In this document: positions 26,879-36,116 of the stretch, one piece after another
Layout: each line of letters begins with the position of its first letter
Numbering within the stretch: the first letter of the stretch is position 1
DNA from: Limimaricola cinnabarinus
GTDB taxonomy: Bacteria; Pseudomonadota; Alphaproteobacteria; Rhodobacterales; Rhodobacteraceae
DNA length: 64,000 nucleotides
Assembly: GCF_002723615.1 (NCBI RefSeq)
Contig: NZ_KZ304953.1
Span: 125,362-189,361 of the forward strand
Direction: 5' to 3'
Translations under genes and position numbers: made by a program
The notes under the pieces: generated by a model
What the model saw: the letters and a program-made list of their open reading frames with translations, nothing else
What the model was told of the DNA's origin: nothing
The model's database searches: none

Positions 26879-27732
26879 GGGGCGATCTCCCTTTGATCGA
26901 TCAACAGGACCTCGCCGAACTGGGCCGAGATCATGATGGCAATGGGCTCCGACAGCGGCGCGTCGGGCGATTGGCGCAAAGGCGCGAGGCTTTCGGGGGC
27001 GACCATGTCGAGCCCGGTGAGCGTGGCGCGCGGCTCGTCCGCGATGGTGGCGCGGATCGCGGCCTCGATCCGCGCCGGGCTGGCGCGCTCCGCCGCCATC
27101 CGCTCGGCCCGGTCGAGCGCGCGGCTCAGGCAGAGCGCGGCGGCGCGGTTCTCGGCCGTCAGTCGCACGTTGCGCGACGACATGGCGAGCCCGTCCGCCT
27201 CGCGCAGCGTCGGCACGCCGTGGATGTCGATGCCCATGTGCAGGTCGGTGGCCATGCGGCGGATCACCTGCAGCTGCTGGTAGTCCTTTTCGCCGAAATA
27301 GGCGGCGTCGGGGCGGGTGATGTTGAAGAGCTTGGTGACGACGGTGGCGACGCCGCGGAAATGGCCGGGGCGCACCGCGCCGTGCAGCCGCATGGCGAGA
27401 TTTTGCGTCTCGACGATGGTCTCGTCGCCTTGCGGGTAGATCTCGTCCGCGCGCGGGATCAGCACCGCGTCGCAGCCCGCCGCCTCCAGCATCGCGAGAT
27501 CGGCGCTTTCGGTGCGCGGATAGGTCTCGAGATCCTTGGGGTCGCCGAACTGGGTCGGGTTGACGAAGATCGTGGCGACCACGCGGTCATGGCCGCGCTT
27601 GGCGGCGGCCACGAGGCTCATATGCCCTTCGTGCAGCGCGCCCATCGTCGTCACCAGCCCGACGCCGTGGCCTTCGGCGCGGAACCCCGCGACCGCGTCG
27701 CGGATGGCGGCGATGGAGCGGCAGATCTGCAT
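26875..27732 (-). CDS. panC: Pantothenate synthetase
   Basis: A 285-residue ligase that joins pantoate and beta-alanine at the expense of ATP. It carries the HIGH-like [13 protein letters not shown], then [16 protein letters not shown] and [14 protein letters not shown], and the KMSKS-equivalent MSSRNVRLT. The length matches the family. It is the first gene of panCB, and the 165-bp gap to the divergent flavoprotein gene must hold its promoter. Products feed CoaBC encoded at 16385-17608. Confidence 0.97.
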   Translation of the reverse strand: MQICRSIAAIRDAVAGFRAEGHGVGLVTTMGALHEGHMSLVAAAKRGHDRVVATIFVNPTQFGDPKDLETYPRTESADLAMLEAAGCDAVLIPRADEIYPQGDETIVETQNLAMRLHGAVRPGHFRGVATVVTKLFNITRPDAAYFGEKDYQQLQVIRRMATDLHMGIDIHGVPTLREADGLAMSSRNVRLTAENRAAALCLSRALDRAERMAAERASPARIEAAIRATIADEPRATLTGLDMVAPESLAPLRQSPDAPLSEPIAIMISAQFGEVLLIDQREIAP

Positions 27733-27897
27733 GGATGTCCTCCCAGACGTTGGGCGCCTTTTACGGGGGCGGGAAGGGGCGCACAACAGCGCGGCGGCGC
27801 GGCTTGTCGCATTCGGCGCGCGAGATGTCGCCCGGCTTCGCCCTTTCGCCGCCAATCGCGCGATGGTGCGGGGCAAGGCCAGCCCGGAGTGCGCGCG

Positions 27898-30396
27898 ATG
27901 AAGACCCATGTGAAAGCCCTTGTCGTCGGCGGTGGCGCCGTCGGCACCTCGATCGCCTACCATCTCGCCCGCGCGGGCTGGCAGGACGTGATGCTGCTGG
28001 AGCGCGACGAGCTGACCTCCGGCTCGACATGGCACGCGGCCGGGCTGCTGCCCTATTTCAACATGTCCTACGCCACCACCTGGATTCACGACCACTCGAT
28101 CAAGTTCTACAAGACGCTGGAGGAGGAGACCGGGCTCGACGCGGGCTTCTTCGTCGTCGGCAACCTGCGCATGGCGCAGTCCAAGGCGCGCATGGACGAA
28201 TACATGCTCTATGCCTCGACCGCCGAAACGGTGGGCGTGCCCTATGAGTGGATGACGCCCGCGCAGATCAGGGAGCGCTGGCCGCTGGTGCGCACCGACG
28301 ACCTCGAAGGCGCGATCTTTCATCCCACCGACGGCTACATAAACCCCGCCGACGTCACCATGGCGATGGCCAAGGGCGCGCGGCAGCGCGGCGTTTCGAT
28401 CGAGCGCAAGTGGCAGGTCGACGGCTACGCGTGGACCGGCTCGGAATGGCGGGTGACGGTGACCAAGATGGTCGAGAAGGGCGGCAATCTCGTGCCCTCC
28501 GAGGAGCAACAGGTCATCACCGCCGAGCATGTCGTCACCGCCACCGGCAACCACGCGCAGCGCACCGCGCGGCTCTTGGGCATCAAGATCCCCGCCATCC
28601 CGGTCGAGCACCAGTTCATCGTCACCGAGCCCGACCCGGCGCTGGTCGAATGGCGCAAGGACAACCCGCAGCACCCGGTGCTGCGCGACGCCGACGCCAA
28701 GTGGTACGTGCGCGAGGAGCGCGGCGGCTGGATCCTGGGTCCTTACGAGCGCGGCGCGCCCGCGCGCTTCCCCTACGGCGTGCCCGACAGCTTCCGCGCC
28801 GACCTGTTCCCGCTCGATCTCGACCGGATCGAGGAGGAATACATGTCGATGATCCACCGCATTCCGTCCTCGGAGGAGGTGGGTCTCAAGGACGATTTCA
28901 ACGGCCCGATCTGCTACACCCCCGACGGCAACCCGCTGATCGGCCCCGCACCCGGCCTGCGCAACATGTGGCTCGCGGAGGGCTTTTCCTTCGGCATCAC
29001 CGCCGCGGGCGGCGCGGGGCATTACCTCGCGCAGATGATGGTCGAGGGCGAGGCCGAGATCGACATGGCGTCGCTCGACCCCAAGCGGTTCGGGGATTGG
29101 ATGACCACCGACTATGCCGTGGCCAAGAACGAGGAGGCCTATGAGCATGTCTACATCCTGCACCACGCGGATGAGGAGCGCCCGGCCGCGCGGCCCCTGC
29201 GCACCTCGCCCGCCTATGACCGGCAGAAGGAGAAGGGCGCGCAGTTCGGGCAGGTGAATGGCTGGGAGCGGCCCAATTATTACGGCCCCGTCGGCGCGCC
29301 CGAGAGCTTCGACCACGATTCGCGCAGCTTCCGGCGCGGCGGCTGGTGGGAGTATGCGGCGAGCGAGGCGCGCGCGATCCGCGAGGGCGTCGGGCTGATC
29401 GACGCCACGGCCTTTGCCAAGCACGAGGTGAAGGGGCCGGGGGCGGCGGCCTTCCTCGACTGGTTCACCACCAACAAGCTGCCGAAGGTCGGCCGCATCA
29501 ACCTCACCTACGCGCTGACCGATGCAGGGACCACGCGCACCGAATACACCATCGTCCGGCTGGCCGAGGACCGGTTCTACCTCGTCTCGGCGGGCGCATG
29601 GAGCGCCTATGACGCCGATTTCCTGCGCAAGGCCGTGGAGGACCGCGAGCCGGAGTTCGGCCGGATCGAGGTGCAGGACGTCACCACCCAATGGGGCGTC
29701 CTTGCCATCGCGGGCCCGCGCTCGCGCGAGGTGCTGAACCGGCTGGTGCGCGACGCCGACCCGGCCACCGCGCTGTCGAACAAGCGCTTCCCGTGGCTGT
29801 CCTGCCGCGAGATCGAGCTGGGCATGGTGCCGGTCCGGGCGCTGCGCGTGGCCTATACCGGCGAGCTGGGCTGGGAGCTGCATCACCCCATCGAGATGCA
29901 GAACCACCTGTGGGACAAGCTCATCGAGGCGGGCGAGCCCTCGGGCATGAAGCTGGTCGGCGCACGGGCGCAGAACTGGCTCAGGCAGGAGAAGTCCTAC
30001 CGCGCCTTCGGCACCGAGCTGGGCCGCGACGCGACGCCGCTCGAGGCCGGTCTCGACCGCTTCGTGGACCTGTCGAAGGATTTCCACGGCAAGGCGGCGA
30101 TGGAGGCCATCGGCATCCGGTCGAAATGCGTGACGCTGTTGATCGACGGGCCGGGGGATGCCGACCCGTGGGGGCGCGAGGCGCTCTATGCGGGCGGGGA
30201 AAAGGTCGGGCGGCTGACCTCGGGCGGCTGGTCGGCGGGGTTCGGCAAGTCGATCGGCATGGGCTATGTGCGCCCCGACCTCGCCACGCCGGGCACGAAG
30301 CTGAAGGTGCGGATGTTCCGCGAGCTTTGGGATGCCGAGGTCTGCGAGGACAGCCCCTATGATCCGAAGAACGCCACCATCCGCGCGGATGGCTGA
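27898..30396 (+). CDS. FAD-dependent dimethylglycine/sarcosine dehydrogenase-like protein (DAO + GcvT domains)
   Basis: An 832-residue protein. The N-terminal FAD domain starts with the dinucleotide motif VVGGGAVGTSIAYHLARAGW, followed by the family sequence DELTSGSTWHAAGLLPYFN, which includes the His used for covalent FAD attachment in dimethylglycine and sarcosine dehydrogenases. The C-terminal half (from about residue 480) is a GcvT-like folate-binding domain (RRGGWWEYAASEARAIREGVGLIDATAFAKHEVKGPGA). Such enzymes demethylate N-methylated glycines and pass formaldehyde to tetrahydrofolate. GGAG lies before ATG 27898; the frame is open far upstream only because it crosses panC antisense. It is monocistronic. 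Confidence 0.88.
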   Translation: MKTHVKALVVGGGAVGTSIAYHLARAGWQDVMLLERDELTSGSTWHAAGLLPYFNMSYATTWIHDHSIKFYKTLEEETGLDAGFFVVGNLRMAQSKARMDEYMLYASTAETVGVPYEWMTPAQIRERWPLVRTDDLEGAIFHPTDGYINPADVTMAMAKGARQRGVSIERKWQVDGYAWTGSEWRVTVTKMVEKGGNLVPSEEQQVITAEHVVTATGNHAQRTARLLGIKIPAIPVEHQFIVTEPDPALVEWRKDNPQHPVLRDADAKWYVREERGGWILGPYERGAPARFPYGVPDSFRADLFPLDLDRIEEEYMSMIHRIPSSEEVGLKDDFNGPICYTPDGNPLIGPAPGLRNMWLAEGFSFGITAAGGAGHYLAQMMVEGEAEIDMASLDPKRFGDWMTTDYAVAKNEEAYEHVYILHHADEERPAARPLRTSPAYDRQKEKGAQFGQVNGWERPNYYGPVGAPESFDHDSRSFRRGGWWEYAASEARAIREGVGLIDATAFAKHEVKGPGAAAFLDWFTTNKLPKVGRINLTYALTDAGTTRTEYTIVRLAEDRFYLVSAGAWSAYDADFLRKAVEDREPEFGRIEVQDVTTQWGVLAIAGPRSREVLNRLVRDADPATALSNKRFPWLSCREIELGMVPVRALRVAYTGELGWELHHPIEMQNHLWDKLIEAGEPSGMKLVGARAQNWLRQEKSYRAFGTELGRDATPLEAGLDRFVDLSKDFHGKAAMEAIGIRSKCVTLLIDGPGDADPWGREALYAGGEKVGRLTSGGWSAGFGKSIGMGYVRPDLATPGTKLKVRMFRELWDAEVCEDSPYDPKNATIRADG

Positions 30397-30460
30397 GCCC
30401 GGTTTCGGCGGTCCGGGTCGCGCGGGGCAGGGGGCTCGTCCGGCTTGGGGCCGAAAGCAG

Positions 30461-30487
30461 GAAAGGCCCGCCAATGGCGGGCCTTTC
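30461..30487. terminator. Intrinsic terminator between convergent genes
   Basis: A perfect 12-bp stem (GAAAGGCCCGCC at 30461-30472 with its complement at 30476-30487, loop AAT), flanked by A-rich and T-containing bases. It lies 65 bp after the flavoprotein stop and 21 bp beyond the stop of the minus-strand BMP gene, so it can serve both. Confidence 0.85.
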
Positions 30488-30507
30488 TCGTGTCGGGGGT
30501 GCGCGGC

Positions 30508-31584
30508 TTACTGCGGGATCTCGCCCTTGATGCCTTCGACGTAGAAGTTCATCCCCGCCAGCGTTTCGTCATCGGCGGTTTCGCCTTCGGCCAGCCATGC
30601 CGAGCCGTCCTGCTTGTTGATCGGGCCGGTGAAGGGGTGCAGCTCGCCCGCGGCGATCTTGTCCTTCAGCTCCAGCGCCGCTTCCTTGACCTCGGCGGGC
30701 ACGGCCTCGGTGATCTCGCCGATCTCGACCATGCCGCTGTCGATGCCGCCCCAGACGTCCTGCGACTCCCAGCTGCCGTCCATCACCGCGCCGACGCGGT
30801 CGATGTAGTACTGGTTCCAGTTGTCGATGATCGAGGAAACGCGCGGCTTGGGCGCGTAGTCGAACATGTCGGAGGCCTGGCCGAAGGTGATGACGTCGCC
30901 CGCCTCCTGTGCCGCGGCCTGCGGCGCGGTGGAATCGGTGTGCTGCAGGATCACGTCGGCGCCCGCGTCGATCAGCGCCTTGGCGGCCTCGGCCTCCTTG
31001 GCCGGGTCGAACCAGGTGTAGGCCCAGACCACGCGGAACTCGACCTCGGGGTTGACCTTCTTGGCCTGCAGGTAGGCTGCGTTGATGCCGCGGATCACCT
31101 CGGGGATCGGGTAGGAGCCGATATAGCCGATGATGTTGCTCTCGGTCATCTCGCCCGCGATCAGGCCCTGCACCGCGCGGCCCTCGTAGAAGCGGGCGGA
31201 GTAGGTCGAGACGTTGTCGGCGCGCTGGTAGCCGGTGGCGTGCTCGAACTTCACGTCGGGAAACTTCTGGGCGGCGTTCATCGTCGCCTCCATGAAGCCG
31301 AAGGAGGTGGTGAAGATCATGTCCGCGCCCTGCAGCGCCATCTGGGTCAACACGCGCTCGGCGTCGGGGCCCTCGGGCACGCTTTCGACATAGACGGTCT
31401 CGACCCGGTCGCCGAACTCTTCCTCGACGGCGAGGCGGCCCTGGTCGTGCTGGTAGGACCAGCCCAGATCGCCGATCGGGCCGACATAGATGAAGCCCAC
31501 CTTGGTCTTGTCGTCCTGCGCCATCGCGCCGGTGGCGAGGCCCATGGCGGCGGTGGCACCCAGAAGCACTGTCTTGAAGGTCAT
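30508..31584 (-). CDS. BMP family ABC transporter substrate-binding protein
   Basis: A 358-residue periplasmic protein with a signal peptide (MTFKTVLLGATAAMGLATGAMA) and the basic membrane protein/PnrA-like fold: VGFIYVGPIGDLGWSYQHDQGR, FTTSFGFMEATM, IIGYIGSYPIPEVIRGINA and VWAYTWFDPAKEAEAAKALIDAGADVI. BMP proteins bind nucleosides or purines. It is the last gene of a seven-gene minus-strand operon with two permeases, an ATPase and xanthine dehydrogenase, so the ligand is most likely a purine such as xanthine, hypoxanthine or urate (inference from context). Confidence 0.92.
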   Translation of the reverse strand: MTFKTVLLGATAAMGLATGAMAQDDKTKVGFIYVGPIGDLGWSYQHDQGRLAVEEEFGDRVETVYVESVPEGPDAERVLTQMALQGADMIFTTSFGFMEATMNAAQKFPDVKFEHATGYQRADNVSTYSARFYEGRAVQGLIAGEMTESNIIGYIGSYPIPEVIRGINAAYLQAKKVNPEVEFRVVWAYTWFDPAKEAEAAKALIDAGADVILQHTDSTAPQAAAQEAGDVITFGQASDMFDYAPKPRVSSIIDNWNQYYIDRVGAVMDGSWESQDVWGGIDSGMVEIGEITEAVPAEVKEAALELKDKIAAGELHPFTGPINKQDGSAWLAEGETADDETLAGMNFYVEGIKGEIPQ

Positions 31585-31616
31585 GTCGTTGTTCCCTGTT
31601 GGTGGTGACTTCCGCC

Positions 31617-32528
31617 TCAGCTCGAGGCGTGGAAGGGGCGGCCGAGCGAGCCGGGGGCACGCCCCGCCCGCAGGATGACGAGAACGAGGATGGTCGCCAA
31701 GTAGGGCGCCATCTGCAGGTATTCGATCGGGATCTGCACGCCGCCGGAGGCCTGCAGCGCCAGCTGCAGCGCCGTGGCGCCGCCGAAGAGCCACGCGCCC
31801 AGCACCAGCCGCCCGGGCCGCCAGCTGGCGAAGACGACGATCGCGAGAGCGATCCAGCCCGCGCCCGCTGTCATGCCTTCGGTCCATTGCGGCACGCGCA
31901 CGAGGCTCAGATAGGCGCCGCCAAGCCCGGCGCAGGCGCCGCCGAAGGCGATCGCCATGAGGCGCACGCGCACCACCTTGTAGCCCAGCGCATGGGCGGC
32001 GTCGTGGTTCTCGCCCACCGCGCGCAGCACCCGGCCTGCGCGCGTGCGGTTGAGGAAGATCCACACGCCCAGCACGATGGCGAGCGCGAGATAGACGATG
32101 ATGTCATGGCGAAACAGGATCGGGCCGAGCACGGGAATGTCGCGCAGCAGCGGCAGATAGAGATCGGGGACGGCCGGGCCCTTCACGCCGATATAGCCCT
32201 GGCCCAGAAGCGCCGAGAGGCCGAGGCCGAACAGCGTCAGCGCGAGGCCGGTGGCCACCTGGTTCGACAAGAAAAGCTGCGTGAGGATGCCGAAGATCAT
32301 CGACAGAAGAGCGCCGCCCAGCGCCGCGCCCGCGAAGCCGAGCCATGGCGAGCCGCTCAGGGTCGCCACGACGAAGCCGCAGACCGCGCCGGTGATCATC
32401 ATGCCCTCGACCCCGAGGTTGAGCACGCCCGCGCGCTCGACCACCAGCTCGCCGATGGCGGCGAGCAGGATCGGGGTGGAGACGATGATGATCGCCGAGA
32501 GCAGCAGGATCGGATCGATATTGCTCAT
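31617..32528 (-). CDS. ABC transporter permease (nucleoside/purine type)
   Basis: A 303-residue BPD_transp_2-type permease with about eight helices. The N-terminal ELVVERAGVLNLGVEGMMITGAV and the central GENHDAAHALGYKVVRVRLMAIAFGGACAGLGGAYLSL are typical of permeases paired with BMP binding proteins. It overlaps the partner permease by four bases (ATGA), and the two presumably form the heterodimeric membrane channel. Confidence 0.93.
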   Translation of the reverse strand: MSNIDPILLLSAIIIVSTPILLAAIGELVVERAGVLNLGVEGMMITGAVCGFVVATLSGSPWLGFAGAALGGALLSMIFGILTQLFLSNQVATGLALTLFGLGLSALLGQGYIGVKGPAVPDLYLPLLRDIPVLGPILFRHDIIVYLALAIVLGVWIFLNRTRAGRVLRAVGENHDAAHALGYKVVRVRLMAIAFGGACAGLGGAYLSLVRVPQWTEGMTAGAGWIALAIVVFASWRPGRLVLGAWLFGGATALQLALQASGGVQIPIEYLQMAPYLATILVLVILRAGRAPGSLGRPFHASS

Positions 32529-33607
32529 GCCACGGCCCTCCGGCCCATGCGGAAGCGGAAGGCCGTCAGCACGTCGACCGCGAGCAGGAAGAAGAGCAGC
32601 ATCCCTTGGAACATCTGGATCGCGGCGAGCGGCAGGTTCATCTGCAGCTGCGCCAGCTCGCCGCCGATATAGGTCAGCGCCATCAGCAGGCCCGCCAGCA
32701 GGATGCCGATCGGGTTCAGCCGCCCGAGAAAGGCGACGATGATCGCGGTGAAGCCGTAGCCGACGTTGAAATCGATGCCGAGGCGGCCCGCCGGACCGGC
32801 GACCTCGAACATGCCCGCGAGCCCGGCGAGTCCGCCGGAGATGCCCATGCAGACCACGATCAGCCAGCCCGGATTGACCCCGCCGAAGACGGCGGCGCGC
32901 GGGCTTTGCCCGGCGAGGCGGACGCGGAAGCCGAGCTGGTGGCGGGTCATCACGACCTGCCCGACGATGACGGCGATCAGCGCCAGCGCCACGCCCCAAT
33001 GCAGCCCGGTGCCGGGGATGAGGTCGAGATTGGCGGCGGAGGGGTATTGCGCGAGGTTGCGCGAGCCGGGAAAGCCCATGCCCTCGGGGTTGCGCAGGAG
33101 CCCCAGCGCCATGGAGGCGAGCAGCGCCTCGGCCACGTAGACCAGCATCAGCGACACCAGCACCTCGTTGGTGCCGAAGCGGACCTTCAGGAGCGCGGGG
33201 ATCATCGCCCAGAGGATGCCGCCCAGCGCGCCCGCCAGAATCATCGCCGGAAAGACGAGCCAGCTTTCGGCGGGGTAGAAGGCGAGGCCCGTGGCGGCGG
33301 CGAAGATCGCGCCGAGGATGTATTGTCCCTCGGCCCCGATGTTCCAGATGCCCGCCCTGAACCCGAGCGACAGGCCGATGGCGATGAGAATGAGCGGCCC
33401 GGCCTTCACCAGAAGCTGGGGCCGCGAATAAGAGGCGAAATCGCCGAAGAGCGGATCCCAGAAGATGGTGCGGATCGCCTCGACCGGGTCCTTGCCCAGC
33501 AGGGCGAACATCAGCCCGCCCGCGACCATGGTGAGCGCCACGGCGACGAAGGGCGTGGCGACGGTCCAGGCGCGGGACGGCTCGGGGCGGCGTTCGAGCC
33601 GGATCAC
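32525..33607 (-). CDS. ABC transporter permease (nucleoside/purine type), partner subunit
   Basis: A 360-residue permease starting at GTG 33607, with about ten hydrophobic segments. The signature GFRAGIWNIGAEGQYILGAIFAA near the N-terminus and GQSPRAAVFGGVNPGWLIVVCMGISGGLAGLAGMFEVAG later match the partner class of the BMP-type importer. The ATPase gene lies 59 bp upstream, and the spacer carries repeat copy 4. Confidence 0.93.
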   Translation of the reverse strand: MIRLERRPEPSRAWTVATPFVAVALTMVAGGLMFALLGKDPVEAIRTIFWDPLFGDFASYSRPQLLVKAGPLILIAIGLSLGFRAGIWNIGAEGQYILGAIFAAATGLAFYPAESWLVFPAMILAGALGGILWAMIPALLKVRFGTNEVLVSLMLVYVAEALLASMALGLLRNPEGMGFPGSRNLAQYPSAANLDLIPGTGLHWGVALALIAVIVGQVVMTRHQLGFRVRLAGQSPRAAVFGGVNPGWLIVVCMGISGGLAGLAGMFEVAGPAGRLGIDFNVGYGFTAIIVAFLGRLNPIGILLAGLLMALTYIGGELAQLQMNLPLAAIQMFQGMLLFFLLAVDVLTAFRFRMGRRAVA

Positions 33608-33637
33608 GTGGCGGTCTCCAGGGCGCGCGGCCCCCCG

Positions 33638-33658
33638 TTCATCTTTCTCAAAATACGC
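33638..33658 (-). repeat. 21-bp interspersed motif, copy 4
   Basis: Reads GCGTATTTT-GAG-AAAGATGAA on the minus strand, in the spacer between the ABC ATPase and permease genes. As at coaBC/dut it lies between two same-strand genes, but the ATG it carries is not the permease start. A short GC hairpin (33621-33633) follows on the permease side. Confidence 0.65.
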
Positions 33659-33666
33659 AAGATCCC

Positions 33667-35190
33667 TCAGCTTTCCCCATGCGCTGGCGCCATGTCATGC
33701 GCGCCACCCAGCATCATCCCGATCTCGTCGATTCCCAGGCCCTGCGCCGGGCGCGGGGCGCTCAGCGTGCCGCCGTTGAGCGCGGCGAAGCGGTCCGAGA
33801 TTTCCATCAGCTCGTCGAGGTCCTGGCTGATCACGATCAGCGCAGCACCCGCCTCGGCGAGATCCAGAAGCGCCTGCCGGATCGTCGCGGCGGCGGCGGC
33901 GTCGACGCCCCATGTCGGCTGGTTGACGACCAGCACCTCGGGGCGCTGCATGATCTCGCGCCCGATGACGAATTTCTGCAGGTTGCCGCCAGACAGCGCC
34001 CGCGCCGCCGTGCCGGGGCCGGGGGTGCGCACGTCGAAGCGCTCGATCACCTTTTCGGCGAAACCCTTGGCGCGGCCCCAGCGCAGGAAGCCGTGCCGCA
34101 CCAGATCCTCGCGCGGACCGGCGGTCAGCAGCGCGTTTTCTGTGAGGCTCATGTCGGGGGCGGCGGCGTGGCCCATCCGTTCTTCGGGCGCGCAAAGGAG
34201 ACCCATGTGGCGGCGCGCGGTGACCCCTTCGCGCCCGATCTCGCGGCCCTTGAAGCGGATCATGCCGGGAGCGGTTGCCATCTCGCCCGAGAGCGCCATG
34301 GCCAGTTCGTCCTGCCCGTTGCCCGCGACGCCGCCGATGCCCAGCACCTCGCCCGCGCGCAGCTCAAGATCGATATCGCGCAGGGCGGTGCCGAAGGCGC
34401 GCGGGGCGGGGGCGGAAAGGCCCGTCAGCTCCAGCACCACCTCGCCGGTGCGCCCGCCCGCGCGCGACGGCGTCGAAAGCGTCGCGCCGACCATCTGCTC
34501 GGCCATATCGCGCGCCGCCGTGGTCTTGGGGTCGCATTTGCCGACGACCTTGCCGTGGCGCAGGATCGTGGCTTGATCACAGATCGTGCGGATCTCTTCG
34601 AGCTTGTGGCTGATATAGAGGATTGAGACGCCTTCGGCGCGCAGCTTGCGCAGGGTCTCGAACAGGATGTTCACCTCCTGCGGGGTGAGCACCGAGGTCG
34701 GCTCGTCCATGATCAGGAGCCGCGGCTCCTGCAGCAGGCAGCGCACGATCTCGACCCTCTGCCGTTCGCCTGCCGAGAGGTCGCCGACGATGCGGTCGGG
34801 GTCGAGCGGCAGGCCGTAGGCGTTGGAGACCTCGCGGATCTGCTGCGCGAGCCGGTTCAGCGCGGGCGGCTCCTCCATGCCGAGCGCGACGTTCTCGGCC
34901 ACGTTCATCGCGTCGAAGAGCGAGAAATGCTGGAACACCATGGCGACGCCGGAGGCGCGCGCGGCGCGCGGCTCCGGGGGCGCGAAAGGTTTGCCGTCGA
35001 GCCGCATCTGCCCGGTATCGGGCTGCACGAGGCCGTAGATCGTCTTGACCAGCGTGGATTTCCCGGCGCCGTTTTCGCCCAGCAGCGCGTGCACCTCGCC
35101 GCGGGCGATGTCGAAGGAGACCTCCGAATTGGCGACCACGCCGGGATAGGCCTTGGTCAGGCCGGACAGCTCCAGCAGCGGCGTCGTCAT
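33667..35190 (-). CDS. ABC transporter ATP-binding protein (two nucleotide-binding domains)
   Basis: A 507-residue protein with two fused ATPase domains, as in sugar and nucleoside importers. The first has Walker A LLGENGAGKSTLVK, signature LSAGERQRVEIVR and Walker B LLIMDEPTSVL. The second has a degenerate Walker A (GIGGVAGNGQDELAMAL), the signature LSGGNLQKFVIGRE and LVVNQPTWGVD in place of a standard Walker B, which is usual for the second domain of this class. It overlaps xdhC by four bases. Confidence 0.95.
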   Translation of the reverse strand: MTTPLLELSGLTKAYPGVVANSEVSFDIARGEVHALLGENGAGKSTLVKTIYGLVQPDTGQMRLDGKPFAPPEPRAARASGVAMVFQHFSLFDAMNVAENVALGMEEPPALNRLAQQIREVSNAYGLPLDPDRIVGDLSAGERQRVEIVRCLLQEPRLLIMDEPTSVLTPQEVNILFETLRKLRAEGVSILYISHKLEEIRTICDQATILRHGKVVGKCDPKTTAARDMAEQMVGATLSTPSRAGGRTGEVVLELTGLSAPAPRAFGTALRDIDLELRAGEVLGIGGVAGNGQDELAMALSGEMATAPGMIRFKGREIGREGVTARRHMGLLCAPEERMGHAAAPDMSLTENALLTAGPREDLVRHGFLRWGRAKGFAEKVIERFDVRTPGPGTAARALSGGNLQKFVIGREIMQRPEVLVVNQPTWGVDAAAAATIRQALLDLAEAGAALIVISQDLDELMEISDRFAALNGGTLSAPRPAQGLGIDEIGMMLGGAHDMAPAHGES

Positions 35191-36116
35191 ACGGCGCGGT
35201 CCCTCGTCATCTTTTCATTCCCGCCTTTCAGTAGCGCGCTCGCGACCCCGACGGCAATGGCCTGGGGATCGCGGCCGAGAGAGGTGTCGCCTATCGGACA
35301 GGCGATGCGGGAAATCAAGGCATTGGAATGGCCCAGCGCGGAGAGGCGTGACCGGAAGCGGGCCCATTTGGTGGCCGAGCCGATCAGCCCGCAGCTGGCG
35401 AAGCCATGGGCAAGGGCGGCGTGGCACAGTGCGAGGTCGAGATCGTGGTCGCGGGTCAGGATCAGGTGATCGGCCTCGGCGGGCGCGCGCGGCATGAGCG
35501 CGGCGGGATTGGCGGCGGGGATCGCGGTGACGCCCTCGGGGATATCGTCGGGGAAACAGTCGGGGGCAAGGTCGATCCATGTGATCGCCCGGCCCGGCAG
35601 CGGCGCCATGACCGAAACGATGGCGCGGCCGACATGGCCCGCGCCCCAGACCCAGAGCGGCCGGGCTTCGGGCATGGCGGCCTCGATCAGCCAGCCGTCG
35701 AGGAGCGCGGGCGGCGCGCCGGGGCGCATCGCCGCGCGCTTGCGGGCGACCGCTTCGGGCATGTCACCGGCCGGGCCCATCGCGCGGGCACGGGGGCCGG
35801 GCGGGGGCAGGGTGGCTTCGTCGAACCGCTCCCAGACCAGCGTCACCGCGCCGCCGCAGCATTGGCGCAAGGCGGGGCCGAGCGGCAGGCGGCGCTGCGC
35901 CGTGGCGCGGCCCGCCTCCAGCATGTCGCGCGCGGCCAGCACCGCCTCGTGCTCCAGCGCGCCGCCGCCGATGGTGCCGGACTGGCCGTTTTCCCAGACC
36001 AGCATCGCGGTGCCCGGATCGCGCGGCGCCGATCCGGCGGTCGCGGCGACCAGCACCCGCACCGCCGCGCCATGCGCGGCGATGCAGGCGGCGAGGGCGT
36101 CGCGATCGAAGCTCAC
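35187..36116 (-). CDS. xdhC: Xanthine dehydrogenase accessory protein XdhC
   Basis: A 309-residue protein that binds molybdenum cofactor, takes part in its sulfuration and inserts it into XdhB. The N-terminal XdhC/CoxI domain has LVAATAGSAPRDPGTAMLV, GTIGGGALEHEAV and LGPALRQCCGGAVTLV; the C-terminal Rossmann-like domain has LWVWGAGHVGRAIVSV and LTRDHDLDLALCHAAL. It starts at GTG 36116 with a GTGA overlap on xdhB, and its stop overlaps the ABC ATPase start. It joins the enzyme genes to the transporter genes in one coupled operon. Confidence 0.95.
   Translation of the reverse strand: MSFDRDALAACIAAHGAAVRVLVAATAGSAPRDPGTAMLVWENGQSGTIGGGALEHEAVLAARDMLEAGRATAQRRLPLGPALRQCCGGAVTLVWERFDEATLPPPGPRARAMGPAGDMPEAVARKRAAMRPGAPPALLDGWLIEAAMPEARPLWVWGAGHVGRAIVSVMAPLPGRAITWIDLAPDCFPDDIPEGVTAIPAANPAALMPRAPAEADHLILTRDHDLDLALCHAALAHGFASCGLIGSATKWARFRSRLSALGHSNALISRIACPIGDTSLGRDPQAIAVGVASALLKGGNEKMTRDRAV

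Noticed and set aside
26893-27897. Upstream extension of the flavoprotein frame across panC
   Set aside because: The FAD-binding motif starts right after ATG 27898, which has its own ribosome site. The extension is antisense to panC.
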